Under the pieces are notes generated by a model. That model was given only the letters and a program-made list of their open reading frames with translations. It was not told the origin of the DNA and searched no databases. Shown piece by piece: positions 48,203 to 59,851 of a DNA stretch of 64,000 bases (its first letter is position 1; each line of letters starts with the position of its first letter). The translations under genes were made by a program, and so were the position numbers. The DNA comes from Pseudocercospora fijiensis CIRAD86 (Eukaryota > Ascomycota > Dothideomycetes > Mycosphaerellales > Mycosphaerellaceae), in contig NW_006921538.1 of assembly GCF_000340215.1 (NCBI RefSeq), forward strand, positions 3,081,869 to 3,145,868, given 5' to 3'.

Positions 48203-48840
48203 AAGTTAAACCTAACTTACTCGACTTGTTATAATAACTATAATAGTTCGGGCTAGTATAATTAGTATAGGTACCCTTAAGAAACTTGCTCCTATTAATA
48301 GTTAGAGTAATATACTCCTTATATATACCTTTACCCTCCTAATAGGGCTTATACCTATTATTTCCCTAATAGACAGTGCGACTAGAAGTAGTATATATAA
48401 GTATAGCCGGAAGATAGTTAACGTTAGATCTAGAGGCTAGGTTAAACTTCTTATCCGCCCTACGTATTATAGCTACGATAGCTAGGTATAAGGGAGAGTT
48501 GCTACCCTTTTGCTTAAAGGTACGTATAAAGATAATAACGTCGCTATTGCGTAGCTAGGGAGGTATCTCGTTAAACTTCGATTTAGCTAGAGCGATTAGG
48601 ATCTTCTATAGGATCGCGACGGTAATCTCGATCTCCTTTAAGGCTGCTCTCTATTAGTATAGGAAGGCGTATCTAATTAATAAAGCCTTACTATTATTAA
48701 TTAACTACTGCTTATTATAGCGACTAGGCAACTTCTTATTCGGATCGTCTCCTCCGCTACCGCTACTACTACTACCTATACTAGTAGCTAGGCTACCTAG
48801 ACTAGGCTAAGTTGCTATAGCTATAATAGTACCTCTAGTT
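48203..48840 (-). pseudogene. Antisense third frame of copia family, copy 2
   Basis: Minus-strand counterpart of the frame at 4900-5527 in copy 1. It lies between the end of pol and the 3' LTR and opposes gag-pol. Order of features is the same: Ser/Gly-rich start, basic middle (FIRTFKQKGSN, IRRADKKFNL), short tail. Interruptions are TAG/TAA of RIP type. The product is unknown. Confidence 0.5.
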
Positions 48841-49221
48841 AAAATTAGGTTATATTAAACTATATCGGAGAATTTCGGTTATATATTAGTTAGTAGAAAG
48901 AAGAAGTTTAAGTTTAAATAGAGAGCGTACTTCTTAAATATAGACTGCTAGGCTTACTATAGGGTTCGCTAAGACAGGGTCTAAGCAGCAAACGTATAGC
49001 AAGTACGACTTTACTTTTACTTTAATATATATAAAAGAACTAGACTAATTAGCGAACTAGGAGAAGCAACCCTATATTACTTAGAACGTAATATATAGGT
49101 CACTTATATCTAATTAATTATAAGGCAGTTATACTTTGTCTAACAATGCCTATAATAGCTAAGAAAGGGAAAAGTAAGGGAAAATAGCCTTTTATTCTAA
49201 TAGGTTCTGCTAGAAGGGGAG

Positions 49222-49372
49222 TATTATAGATTAGTTAGTACTGCTAAATGCTAAGGCCTAATTTCCTAGTAATATATATAGCCTCTAGCTTAGATAGAAA
49301 CTTAATTCCTTTCCTTATGCAATTCTATAGTTAATCAATTAATGACTTGTTCTACTTAGCTTAATCACAACA
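49222..49372 (+). repeat. 3' LTR of copia copy 2
   Basis: 151 bp. The inner start is RIP-changed (TATTATAGATTAG) and the outer end is intact (AATCACAACA). A purine tract AGAAGGGGAG precedes it at about 49211-49221. Confidence 0.92.
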
Positions 49373-49426
49373 CATTATGCCTTCATTGACTTTTTCAGAA
49401 GCATTTCCAGCACCTACAGTGACTTC

Positions 49427-49439
49427 TATATATAAAAGG
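49427..49439 (+). promoter_or_regulatory. TATA-like box upstream of bZIP/DUF3425 gene
   Basis: TATATATAAAAGG, 55 bp after the copia LTR and only 16 bp before the ATG at 49456. Spacing is short for a TATA box, so either initiation uses another site or the true start lies further in. Confidence 0.4.
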
Positions 49440-49455
49440 CGCAAGCACAGCTGAA

Positions 49456-50171
49456 ATGCACTCGGATGACTGGCATCTAGAGAATGATCCTAAGAAAAGA
49501 AAACGCATCCAGGACAGGCTGGCTCAACGAGTAAGACGTATGCTCAAATATGACAATGTACGAGTGATCATGCGGCAAGGCTGAAGCTTGTGCTGTGAAT
49601 AGGCAAACGTCTCCGAGAAGCGAGGAATACAGACAAGACTCGACAAGAAGTTCGCGATGGACTGGCCTCAAATATCGCTCATTTTGTCTACGATGCTCCT
49701 TTCGTAGTAGAATTGGAAAGAGATGTCAATGAGAGCAATCTCGAAGTCGCTCTTAAGCCATCATTACAGCCGAGCACGACTCGAGAACAGCGAATCTCCT
49801 TGGCTTACGAAATTCCCGCTCCGATCACCATCTTCGGTGCCCTCTTCATCAATGGCAAGGTGCTAGGACTTTCATGCTTCAGTCAAGTGGCGACAAGATC
49901 ATCACCCGCCTCGCCGGATGTACCACTATCTTTGCGGCCAACGGCGACGCAGCTCTTGACGCTTCACCTTACAGGCATCGATCGATTCCCGTTTCCAAAG
50001 ATGCGAGACAACTACATCAATATGGGCGGGTTGATCGATGAAGAGGACTTTTCTCTCGACATATTCACCAAGCCAAGCTTTGATATCAAACCTGGTGGAC
50101 CTGCCTGGGACCCAGATGCTTGGATTCCTGCAAAATCATTTCTGGAGAAATGGGGATTTCTGATGCAGTGA
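49456..50171 (+). CDS. bZIP-like / DUF3425 fungal regulator
   Basis: Exon 1 (49456-49537) and exon 2 (49603-50171) are joined across a 65-bp intron (GTATGC..GCTGAAG..AATAG, phase 1), giving 216 residues. The join creates the fungal basic-region signature KKRKRIQDRLAQRVRRKRLRE, like the N/RxxAxxR core of bZIP proteins. Exon 2 then shows the DUF3425 C-terminus: LLTLHLTGIDRFPFPKMRDN, GLIDEEDFSLDIFTKPSF, PAWDPDAWIPAKSF and KWGFLM. A heptad leucine zipper is not obvious. Such proteins are presumed nuclear regulators, but few have known targets. It is short against many family members (250-400 residues). The copia element ends 83 bp upstream, so its regulation may be altered. No in-frame stop, so it could still be expressed. 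Confidence 0.78.
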
Positions 50172-50243
50172 GTGAGAGTGGTCTCGGCTCACGACTATCC
50201 CCCCACCGACGCTTTGTTCGCTTATATGGATCTGGAGAGACGA

Positions 50244-50593
50244 CTATGCCTTCCCAGCAACCTCCCAGAACCAATCCACAACCTCCTGCCTCCTCGGTCC
50301 CAAACTCGGAATATGATCCGCATCAATCCTCGCAACATCAACCTCCCTCCCACTCTCCCTCTCAATCATCTCAATCGTCTTCTTCTGAATTTCCGCCGGA
50401 ATACACAAATCCTTCTCACAAAACAACCACGAAACAGCACCGACATCCTTATACCCAGCACGAGTCAACTCACTCGCAAACCCCATACCAGAATGCTGAA
50501 CCCTTGTCTTCACCCACGCCTGACCCTCTTCTGGCGTGAGATCCGAGAAGGAAATCGCTGCGGTTTTGGCGGGATCGGTGTGTGTTAACCAGC
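50244..50593 (-). pseudogene. Alpha/beta hydrolase, C-terminal exon
   Basis: A minus-strand exon reads GWLTHTDPAKTAAISFSDLT, then SWLFCEKDLCIPAEIQ, SGREVDVARIDADHIPSLG and VVDWFWEVAGKA. This is the cap and the last core strands of an alpha/beta hydrolase, with acid-side residues in FCEKD and the catalytic His in DADHIP. A good acceptor lies directly upstream (TGCTGAC branch, then GGGAAAAAG at 50594). No exon with the HG or GxSxG motifs is found in the next 500 bp, so about half of the protein is missing. It is either a truncated relic or a gene with an unrecognised distant first exon. It lies tail to tail with the DUF3425 gene, 72 bp apart. Confidence 0.6.
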
Positions 50594-51079
50594 CTTTTTC
50601 CCGAAATGATCAAAGAAAGTCAGCAGCAGCCATCCTCAAAAAGTAAGGGAACCAGTTCGAGTTTTTTTGCCCCCCCTTACATCAACAGTTGATCAGTCCA
50701 CTTCCAATGCCACGCCGCATTGATGCTTCTCAGCTTCTGACCTAACTTCTCCCAAAAGAGGGTTGGTTCGTACGATTAGAAAGCATTCTGATTCTTCTGA
50801 CTGTCAGAAAAGTGGGTCGCGGAACTTGAGAGCTGAAAATCGCTCCGTTGCCCGAGCGCTTCTGGTTCATAAAGAGGGGAGCAATAGAGTTGCGATCAAG
50901 AAAAGTTCTCCCTCTCCTAGAATATTCCTGCATGTACACTAGAAATTCCATTCCCTATTCGCAACATGGTATCGTAATCCGAAAAAAAAAAAGAGAAAAA
51001 CAGGTCCCAGTAATCCCATCCGCTCGCTGTCGCTCAAATCGCTCCCCAAAAAAGAAAAATCTTACTTATACGGTGCACG
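50594..51079. other. Intergenic, between hydrolase fragment and zinc-finger gene
   Basis: Host composition with poly-A and poly-C runs (50662-50675, 50984-50992). It could contain an intron and first exon of the hydrolase fragment (a frame ending HWKWTDQLLM before a GTAAGG near 50676), which I could not link with confidence. Confidence 0.35.
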
Positions 51080-52714
51080 TCAAACTGCAACAAGCGCCGA
51101 ACGCATCACAGGCACACTCGCATGACGATTCTCCTTCTCTTTGGCTTCAGCCTGCTGTCTCAAAAGCGCAAAACCAGAAGCACTCAAGGCATGTCGTTTA
51201 TGTTTCATCTTCACCTTCTCCTCCACATTCAGCCTTTTCGCAAGGTCGACGAGACTCTTACGTTTACTGAGTCTTTTGCTCTCCGGTCGTGCTGCAATGA
51301 TGCCAGAATCTGGACGTCGTTGGCCGGAATTTCCGAGAGATGCTAGTGGCGATTCCGGATAGACTTCGTCGAGGACTTGGCTGAAGTGTTTGTCTAGACT
51401 TGTGAGGTCTTGGTCGTCTAGTTCTCGAACGCTATCGCGAGTCGCCGCCATGGAGAAATGTGGGAGCATGGAAGCGTATGTTCGTCGACAATCTTGGATG
51501 CGCATGGGACGGGTGGGATTCATTTGGTTGAGTTTCTCGGCTAGGATTCTTGCAATTGCGACTCTGTGACTGCGCAATTGGCACAGTTCCCAGGCCCAGA
51601 GGTGCTTTTGCATGAGATTGTGGTCGTTTACGAATGCGGCTTTGAAGTAGGTTGGCGGATGGTGGCCGGTGCATCTGGCGTTATGGTGGAATGTGAATCC
51701 GCAATGTTGGTTGAGGTTGGAAGATTGGAGGTGTCGCTCCAAATCTTTTTCGTTCGCGAAGTAGATGCGGCATTCGTCGCACTTGTGTCGCTTTTCTGTA
51801 AAGTCGAGCGAGTGATCTCCCATGTGTTGCGCCAGCGCATCCCCACAGGTGCTAAAGCTTTCGCCACAAAGGTCGCATGAGATTCGATCCTTGCGAGATC
51901 CTGGTTGCCGGAGGAGTTGTTTCACAAAGTCCATGGTCTGATCAGTAACCCCAGGCTCGTCGCTCTGATATCCAGAGTCGTTTGATTCGCGGGTGTGCGT
52001 TTGCCAGCTATGGTCTCCTTCATAGATCCAGTAGTGCTGAGACATGGACTTGCGCATTGGACATTCATACATTGGATCGATTGGTGGACTGTTCGACACC
52101 TGCACCATGCCATCGCAACCTCCAAGACCACTGGCTAAGTGCTTTGGTAGGTAAGAAGCAGGATACATCTTACCACACTCCGGGCAAGGTTCTCGATTGC
52201 TGTTGTGCCTTGTAGAGACATGCCGGTCCCGCTTCTCATTCGTCGAAAAGACCTTGTCGCAGCTCATGCACGGGTAGTTTAACGTACCAGCGCATTGCTG
52301 CGTGTGTTCGTAAAGGCGAAGACCGGTCGAATAAGACTTTCCGCAAGAGCAACAATATCGGCCAGATGGGTCTCTACCGAGGTCGCAGTGGAGGTGTCGT
52401 TCTTGAACTGTTTCTCTTCCTTCGGTCATATATTGCGCAGAATCCCGCTTGCTCGGTTCACCCGAAAGAAGCTGAGCAGCAACTCGATGGAACTCAGCGG
52501 GATCTACATTGATATCTGTGGTGGAGAAATGAAATCCCGGTAGCAGCATAGCTTCTGCTTCAGCCGGCACGAATCTTGGAGTTGTCGGCATTGGTAGATC
52601 GAAGCTTTCATTCGATGATGCTGGAGAGAGCGTGAGCCGTGGTGTCGGTGGGGTTTGCAGAGGCCATTTGCTTTCATCCATAGTGTTTGCATGCCCTCCT
52701 GGCGAGGAAAGCAT
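51080..52714 (-). CDS. C2H2 zinc-finger protein
   Basis: A single 544-residue frame. An acidic, Pro/Ser-rich N-terminus (TPPTPRLTLSPASS) is followed by zinc fingers in two groups. Residues 121-200 hold CSCGKSYS..H..C, CMSCDKVFSTNEKRDRH..H and CPECGKMY..H..C; residues about 280-370 hold CDLCGESFSTCGDALAQHMGDH and CDECRIYFANEKDLERH..H, with a further CxH-rich segment. The C-terminus is basic (KRKSLVDLAKRLN, KMKHKRHALSASG). This suggests a nuclear DNA- or RNA-binding protein; targets unknown. The true start may be further upstream: the frame stays open and protein-like (LARADISSTLIDLNKQQ) back to a 3' splice site (TATCCTCAG) ending at 52798, so an upstream exon is likely. Confidence 0.8.
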   Translation of the reverse strand: MLSSPGGHANTMDESKWPLQTPPTPRLTLSPASSNESFDLPMPTTPRFVPAEAEAMLLPGFHFSTTDINVDPAEFHRVAAQLLSGEPSKRDSAQYMTEGRETVQERHLHCDLGRDPSGRYCCSCGKSYSTGLRLYEHTQQCAGTLNYPCMSCDKVFSTNEKRDRHVSTRHNSNREPCPECGKMYPASYLPKHLASGLGGCDGMVQVSNSPPIDPMYECPMRKSMSQHYWIYEGDHSWQTHTRESNDSGYQSDEPGVTDQTMDFVKQLLRQPGSRKDRISCDLCGESFSTCGDALAQHMGDHSLDFTEKRHKCDECRIYFANEKDLERHLQSSNLNQHCGFTFHHNARCTGHHPPTYFKAAFVNDHNLMQKHLWAWELCQLRSHRVAIARILAEKLNQMNPTRPMRIQDCRRTYASMLPHFSMAATRDSVRELDDQDLTSLDKHFSQVLDEVYPESPLASLGNSGQRRPDSGIIAARPESKRLSKRKSLVDLAKRLNVEEKVKMKHKRHALSASGFALLRQQAEAKEKENRHASVPVMRSALVAV

Positions 52715-52797
52715 GTTGTCTTTGATAACGATGCTCTGCTGCTTGTTGAGGTCAATGAGTGTGCTGCTGATATCAGCGCGTGCAAGCGAGCGATGAT

Positions 52798-54622
52798 CTG
52801 AGGATAAAGAGTGTCGTCAGTGTTCGCTGACACCGAAGCAAGGGGTCGAGTGTTACAACACACAAGCCGATACTTGTGTGAGCAAGCAATTGAGTTCGGG
52901 CTCCGAGAGAGTGGGTGTAAGATAGTACATGTCGGAAGGAAAGAGAGTTTCCTATATTCTTACCGCCTGACCACTACGACCTCCTTCGGCGCAGGTACGC
53001 GTGTTAGGATGACATAGACTTCATGCTCAGCAGACAATGGAATCGCCGCGTGCCATGGGAACGTTGTACCGTTCGCCACCGCTCTATCAACCTGGCAGCT
53101 CTGCGCTTGAGCTCCAAGATGACCGAGAGGTGTGCAAGGAGCACTAGCACACACGGTCTTGAGCACACCGACCAGTTGGCGTCGATCAGCGCAACGACCT
53201 TGGACGAAAGGGGTAAGCTGCCGCCTCTCGTGACCACTTTTTCAAGCTCCTGCGACGCCTCGACTTGGATCGAGGCAGGACTTTGTCTTGGACACACCAC
53301 GGATCTGAGCGAGGAGGGCGTCACCAAGAAATGAATGTCCCAGCTGCTTGGCCGTTCGAAGAAAGTGCTCGTGGCCAGGCCAGGATGCATCATTGAGATC
53401 TAGCAGCAACTTCATCCTTTCGTTCGACCACATGCTTCGCTACGGCGTTCCTGCATATGATAAGGCGGAAGGATGATCGGTCAGCAGAGCTTGAGCAGGT
53501 TTACGACTGCCCCTCGGCCGACGGCGACGAGATGCGGATTGGGATGTTACTGTAAGCGATCCTGCCGCGGAGTGAGATGTTGCGATTTGAACTTGCGCCA
53601 GGTACTCGACCAATCCAGCGCTGTACCGGGCCAGCCCTACCGGTCTACTACACATCGTACAGGTGGTGTAGTCACAAATCCCTGCTCCTGTCCGACGCGA
53701 TCGAGATCATTGCTAGCTACCAGGCATACCATTGCGCGAAGAGCATAATTCTGTGCAGCGGAATGACGAAAGCTGTTCCGACCGTTGCCATCCAGTAATC
53801 AAATGCGTTGCTTTTCCTGATTTCTGCTTCCGGGTGCCGACCGTTGTGCCCGTGAGGCCCGAATCGACGCGACGTCATCCGCGAAAGGAAAGGGCGTAGT
53901 TCTAGAAAGCCGTTTCTTCATCCGTTCAGCAGCCATTAATGATTATTCCAGTAGTGATGCTGTGAAGATGTGCAGTAATCAAGTGCTCACTTCGATATAG
54001 TATGCATAGAGTAGATCATCATGCACAGGCTAGCTGAAGCACGACCGGCAATGTATCGGAAAGGCCTTCCGATATTTCGATCAATACAAGTCGCGATCGA
54101 GAGATACACGATTGCGGTGCGTCATGAAGCAGCCCCGATGTCCTCGGTGGATTTCGATCGAGAGAGCACCGCGTGTCTTCAACCATGGATGCCTCCGACC
54201 TCTCGCGCTGCCTTGCGAAAATCAGGAGCCGAATAATAATGGCCCTCCCCTCCTGACCGGAAGAGCCGCAAACAGTTCCGTAAGGCTGCTTGTCGGCAGC
54301 GCATTCCGAGCGTGCGCAGTGGAGATTTTGGAGCGATCGAGAAATGCATGTGCCATCGAACCGCGCGATTCGATCTCGGTCGTAGAATAGAGCAGGTACC
54401 TTTGCCGTTGAGACATAGATATCTGCTTCCTGCACTCCTGACGACCACGAATTTCTGACCCAGAACTTCAGCCGTTGGGCAGTGGGCTTGAGAGAAGATG
54501 TTGGTCGGGACGTTGGTGTTGGTGAGGATTCGGAAACGGAGGCAGACATTCACGGCTCCGATATCACAGTGGACGCGCCTACATCTACACTCTCATCGGA
54601 CCGATCGCGGTCGCAGGAAGAT
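52798..54622. other. Host-type region without a supportable gene
   Basis: Normal composition. Several overlapping minus-strand frames exist (52960-53166, 53004-53393, 54019-54549, 54179-54553); none shows a known motif and they compete for the same bases. The frame 54179-54553 contains a protein-like stretch (VVVRSAGSRYLCLNGKG) that may be a spliced exon. An upstream exon of the zinc-finger gene may also lie here. Interrupted at 54623 by a copia element. Confidence 0.35.
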
Positions 54623-54748
54623 TGACTTGGAGTGTATGCCCAGGTGTCAGGGTCCATCACGTGCCTGATGCCTGAGGCTGCAACTGCTGCACTCTATCTT
54701 CGGACTTCTATATAGATTAGTCCTTCTTCTAATACATTAGTTACATTA
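54623..54748 (+). repeat. 5' LTR of copia, second family
   Basis: 126 bp. Seven differences from the partner: the three near its outer end are intact here, the four near its inner end are RIP-changed here. Confidence 0.9.
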
Positions 54749-54751
54749 AGT

Positions 54752-54762
54752 GGTTATAAGCC
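54752..54762 (+). promoter_or_regulatory. Primer-binding site, second copia family
   Basis: GGTTATAAGCC three bases after the LTR, the same 11 bases as in the other copia family. Confidence 0.5.
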
Positions 54763-54999
54763 CCCTGCGTTTCTAACGTATATAACACGTATTCTAATAG
54801 TTAATCCGACTACTACGTAGCTAGCGCTCGTTACTAAAAATTGCGCCGATACTATTATCGTCGCTACTACCCTTACTACCTCTTAAGTATTCTAGCAGGT
54901 ACTAGTCCGACTTAAGTCGGTTACTATTAGTATTAGCTATCCGCTATACTAGTTCCTAATAATAGTATTAGCTATCCGCTATACTATAATATAGGCGCG

Positions 55000-57900
55000 C
55001 CTATCGGACGCCTCTTAAAATAAGTCTATAGTCTCTTTCTATATTATCGCCGTCGCTATTAGTAATAGCTCTCCCTACTACTACTAACGCTTATATAAGC
55101 AATATTCCTAAGCTAAAGAATAAGGAGAATTATCTAGTATAGGCCTACGCCGCTAAGGGTGCCTTTAAAGGTATATAGATATAGCGCTATATCTAAGGGA
55201 CCCGCCTAAAGCCTAAGATTAAACTGTTATCTACTAAAACATAGGAGCAATTTAAAGACTGCTAAGACAAATAGGAGGCAAAGGACTAGTCGGCGCGTAC
55301 GTAGATATTCGCTAACTACGTATCTAAGATCTAGTAGTCGTTGCTTAGACTCGACACCTCTAAGGCAGTATAGGATTATCTATATAAGAAATATACTAGT
55401 AAAGGTAGGTCTACTAAGTTTATACTCTACTAGGAATATATTACCCTTTACTATAATAGTAAGGACGTTAAGAAGTTCTATAACAAGTATAAGAAGAAGC
55501 TCGGTGCCTTAAAGAATACTAAATTAGCTATTAGCTAATATTAGGCTGTCTATATGTTTATTATACAGATCTCTCTATTCTACGAGGCTTTTATATAGAT
55601 GCGCTATAAGCAGATGCGCGCCTTAGAATACACTATTAATAATAGCACCCTTAATAACATTATTAGCGCGTTGCTTAATAAGAATGTAGCTTAACTAAAC
55701 TAGGCCTAATATAATAGTTTCTTCAGTCTCTAGCGCTAATAATAGCAAGGTAGCAATAGTAACGGTCGAGGTAACTCGAACCGTAGCGGTCGTAGTAGCC
55801 GCGGAAACAATAACAACGGTCGAGGCCGCGGTAGAAGCAACTAGAATAGTTATTAGTCTAATCGCGAGAAGTGCTTATACTATTAAGGCACTTACCCTTC
55901 TAACCGCTACTATACTAAATACTCTTATCTAAAGGAGGAAGACCGACTGCGTCGTAAATAGTAGAAGGCTAAGAAGAAGGGGGTATAGTAGTAGCAGCGT
56001 AGACTAACTGCTTAGCAATAGTAGTAGCCGCCATCTAGTTAGAATGGTGCTTAGGGGCTGTATGCGGCTAATGCTACCCTAGGGGTGTTATTAGGCCTAA
56101 GCGACAATTACGCCTTTACTATAAACACTATAGTTACTATTAGCGACTAGGTGTCTACGGCTCTTACTGCTAACACTCGGACTACTAATTAGGTTGTCGA
56201 CTTAGGTACTAGCATATATATAGTTAATAACCCCTCGCTGCTTATTAAATATAAAGGCTGCTATATCCCTGTCCGGTTTAGAGGCAACACGAAGCACGCT
56301 ACGATAGTTGGTATAGCTTAGACAGAGGTTGTTAATAAGCGTAGTATAAGCAGTATAAAGTTGTCTAATATACTGTATGTGCCTAGTCTAGTAGCTAACC
56401 TTCTATCTACTAAGAAGCTTGCCGACAAGGGTTGTTTCTACCGTAATAATAAGTGTGTGCTATTTACGATAGTAGAGGGCAATAAGGTTACTATCGCTTA
56501 GACATACCGTAAGAATAGTCTCCCCTATCTATGTATACTAACCTCTAGTCCGGATAGCTAGGTTGTTACGCTTCTATCGAAGAAGGGGGTACTAACAGGT
56601 ACGATAGAAGAGTAGCATCTGCGATATAGCTATATTTATTACCGCAAGCTACTAAGAATAGAGTCTAAGGGCTAGATTGTTATTACTAGCGCTAAGAACG
56701 ACTTCCGCAACTGCATTGCCTATCGCATAGCTATATTATATAAGGAATACAATCGGCTGCTACGCGTACGACTATCTACGATCTATTACATTGTCTATAT
56801 AGATATAGTTACTATTACTAACCCTAGTCTGTTATAGGAGCGCTATTTTATACTGTTTATATACGCTAAGTTAGGCTATCGATACGAATATACTAGCACG
56901 CTTAAGTTAGGGGCTGTAGTAGCTATTAAGGACTATCGTATATATATTCGTATATAGACTAGTTGCTTAATCCTAATCTACCGCCTCGATAGAGGGGGTA
57001 AGTACAGCGGAAATCAGCTGTTAAGCTAGGCTCGTAATTAGGGCATTATACTATAGGTTATAGCACCTCATTCTTCGACTTAGAATAGCTTTACTAAAGT
57101 TAGCAATTACATCGTATATACGACTACGAGAAAGATAATGCTACACGCTAACCTTCTAAAGTCTCTATAGCTATATACTATTGCCTCCGCTATATAGGTC
57201 CTTAATATTACGCTAACCGCTAACGGAGGAAGCCTATATACTATTGTAGCTAAGGAGCTTAATTAGTTACGAACGTAGCTACGCCTACAGCACCTTCGAG
57301 CTTATAGCTATACTATAGTTGCCTACGATTATAGTGTAACTTGCGAAAAGAAGATAGACAGTAGAGGCCTAGTTAGCAAGCTAGTTAGCTATGCTAAAGG
57401 CTCTATAGACTCTGGAAAATACATAATTTACCTACCTAATTAACACAAAGTTATCGCTTCTAAGGACGTCTAGTTTATTAAGTTAGGGGGTAACCTCCTA
57501 CTTCTAGATAGCATAAAGCCATACACTAACACTAACGACTTGTCTGAAAACGAGTTTGTTACCCTTAAGTCTATTATGCCGGCTTTGTTTAATTCTATAA
57601 GCAACGAGGCTCCGTCGCCTACCGAGGCTGCTAGTATAGTCTAGCGGCTTCTAGCTTAGTAGGAAGAACAGCCTATATAAGGACCTATATAGGGTATTAA
57701 GTTAGCTAATAAGGTTGTTAATCTATTGCCGCTTAAGGATAACCTTCTAGCTGTTTAGCCGCCTTTAAGTAATAAAGATAGTTTCTAGTTTGCTAAAGAA
57801 TAGCTAGTATACGACCCGTAGGCTAAGAAGGGCGAGCCTAGCTAGTTGCCTAAATTTGAGCGGCTAACTAAGACAGGCAATCGTTCTATACGCAAGACAC

Positions 57901-59692
57901 GAAGCAACAAGAGCGCTCGTAAACTGTTACGTAGATATCTGGCCGATTATAGCGTCTAGCGGTCGACTCGATATATAATAGCTAATATACCGATAGCCTA
58001 TATTAAGGGCTTTATAGCCTCCTACTACATTGCTAAGCAGTCCGACAAGCCTAAAGAAACTATCCCTATTCCGAAGAGTTATAAGGAAGCAACTTAGTCG
58101 CTATATTAGCTATAGTAGAAGGAAGCTTGCGAGGCTAAATACAAGTTACTAATTAATAACTATATATAGGTTTATATATCTTAGTTAGAGGTGCTAGAAG
58201 GCAGGAAGGTTGTTCGTAGTCGTTAGGTCTTTACTATCAAGCGAGACGCTAATAGAAATATAAGCCGGTTTAAGGCTCGTTAGGTTGTCCGTAGCTTTAC
58301 GCAGGTTAAAGGCTAGGATTACGACGAGACCTATACAGCTATCGCTAAGCTATCTATACTGCGGGCCCTATTCGGCCTAATCGCTTATTACGACCTAGAA
58401 GCTAAGCAGTACGATATTCTAACTGCCTTCCTTAACGCACTTATTAGTAACAAGCACAAGATCTACGTTAAACAGCTATACGGCTTTAAAGACCGTAGTA
58501 GCAAGGGTATAGTTTGCCTACTGCTAAAGGCCCTATATAGTCTAAAACAGTTACTAATGCTATAGTATAAAGAGCTTCGGAAGTACTTAAAGAGCCTAGA
58601 CTTTATTCTAATAATGTCCGACGTCTGTGTGTTTAAGCACGTTGTTAGCGGCTCGATTATTGTTATCTACGTCGATAATATAATTATTATCGCCTACAGC
58701 CTATTAGCACTAGAAGCTATTACTTAGTTGCTAAAGGAGCGCTTTAATATACGAGAACTAGGCGACCTTTACTACTATCTCGGTATACGCATTATCTACG
58801 ACTGTAACAAGCGCACTATCTACGTCGTTTAGGACGCCTACTTAAATAGGCTCTACGAGAAGTATAGTATGCGTAGCTATATCGGTCTAGCTACTCTAAT
58901 AGCGCCTCGTTACGCTAAGATATCTATTTAACGCGCACCTAAAGGCTATACAGCTAGTGCCGCCTTTAAGACTTAGTATTAGGAGGGTGTTAGTAAAGCC
59001 CTCTAGCTAGTAATAATTACTCGGCCGGATGCTTGCTATACTACCGGCCTATTATTACGATTTATTTCTAACCCGACCGAGGAGCATTATACCGCGCTTC
59101 TTTAGCTAATTAAGTACCTAGTTAGTACCCTTAGCCGTAGCATACGCTTCTAAGGCAATTAGAACGAGGCTAACGACCTCAAGTTTGCTAGATACTATAA
59201 TGCCTTATAGGCTAATAATCCGGTTACTCGCCGCTCTATAAGTAGCTTCTACTTTACTATCGTAGGCGGACCTCTATTATACAAGTCTAGCCGCTAGACG
59301 CTCGTTATACTATCGTTAACTAAGGCTAAGTATGTTTAGCTTACTATAGGGGCTAAGGAAGCAGTTACCTTAGCTCGCTCCTTAAAGGAAATTAGTTATA
59401 AGGGCTATATTCTTCTAGTTACGCTCTACGAGGACAATTAGTCCGCTATCGCTATTACTAAGTCTACTATTAATAGCCGTATAAAGCATATAGATGCTCG
59501 TGTCTACTATATTCGAGAGAAGATTGCTAATAGTACTATTATCGTCTAATAGGTTAGTATATATAATTAGATAGCCGATAGCTTTACTAAGCCGCTTAAT
59601 AAGACTAAGTACGGCCGCTTTATTAAACAACTAAACCTAGTAGATTGCAAGGCCGCTATTAAGAGCGCTACAAAGCTAGCTACTAAATACTA
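55000..59692 (+). pseudogene. Copia gag-pol remnant, second family
   Basis: Continuous but stop-riddled polyprotein in plus orientation. Recognisable pieces are a gag with basic glycine/arginine repeats (NRSGRSSRGN near 55780), a pre-integrase zinc region near 56615-56720, integrase core, RT (TAIAKLSILRALF, YDILTAFLNA) and RNase H (LTKAKYV near 59315). Breaks are TAG/TAA of RIP type. Ends at a TAA near 59692. Confidence 0.8.
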
Positions 59693-59851
59693 AGAAGAAA
59701 GGGCCTTTTGTTTGCTTTGTTTATATAACCTAAGAGTAGTCTAGTTTGTTTACCTGTTTCTACTTACCTAATACCCCTTGTTTGCTTTGCTAATAGAATG
59801 GCTATTGTATTGTTTGTTTCATTCTATGGCGATATGTACGTGCTAAGGGGG

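Larger units (their letters stand above)
30880..49372 (+). mobile_element. Ty1/copia LTR retrotransposon copy 2, with two nested insertions
   Basis: 151-bp LTRs at 30880-31030 and 49222-49372 match those of the element at 4363-11314. The target duplication is CATCA at 30875-30879 and CATTA at 49373-49377, differing by one C-to-T in CpA context. Internal copia sequence is found at 31031-31364, 35857-38895 and 46020-49221, in order and in one orientation. Removing the insertion 31365-35856 and the gypsy element with its 5-bp duplication leaves 6,872 bp, close to the 6,952 bp of copy 1. All frames are RIP-broken. Confidence 0.92.

Noticed and set aside
50172..50588. Plus-strand Pro/Ser-rich frames downstream of the DUF3425 gene
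   Set aside because: They are the antisense of the alpha/beta hydrolase exon, which has clear family motifs on the minus strand.
54019..54549. 176-codon minus-strand frame as a gene
   Set aside because: It overlaps a competing frame of similar quality, has no recognisable motif, and reads as Ser/Arg-rich chance sequence.
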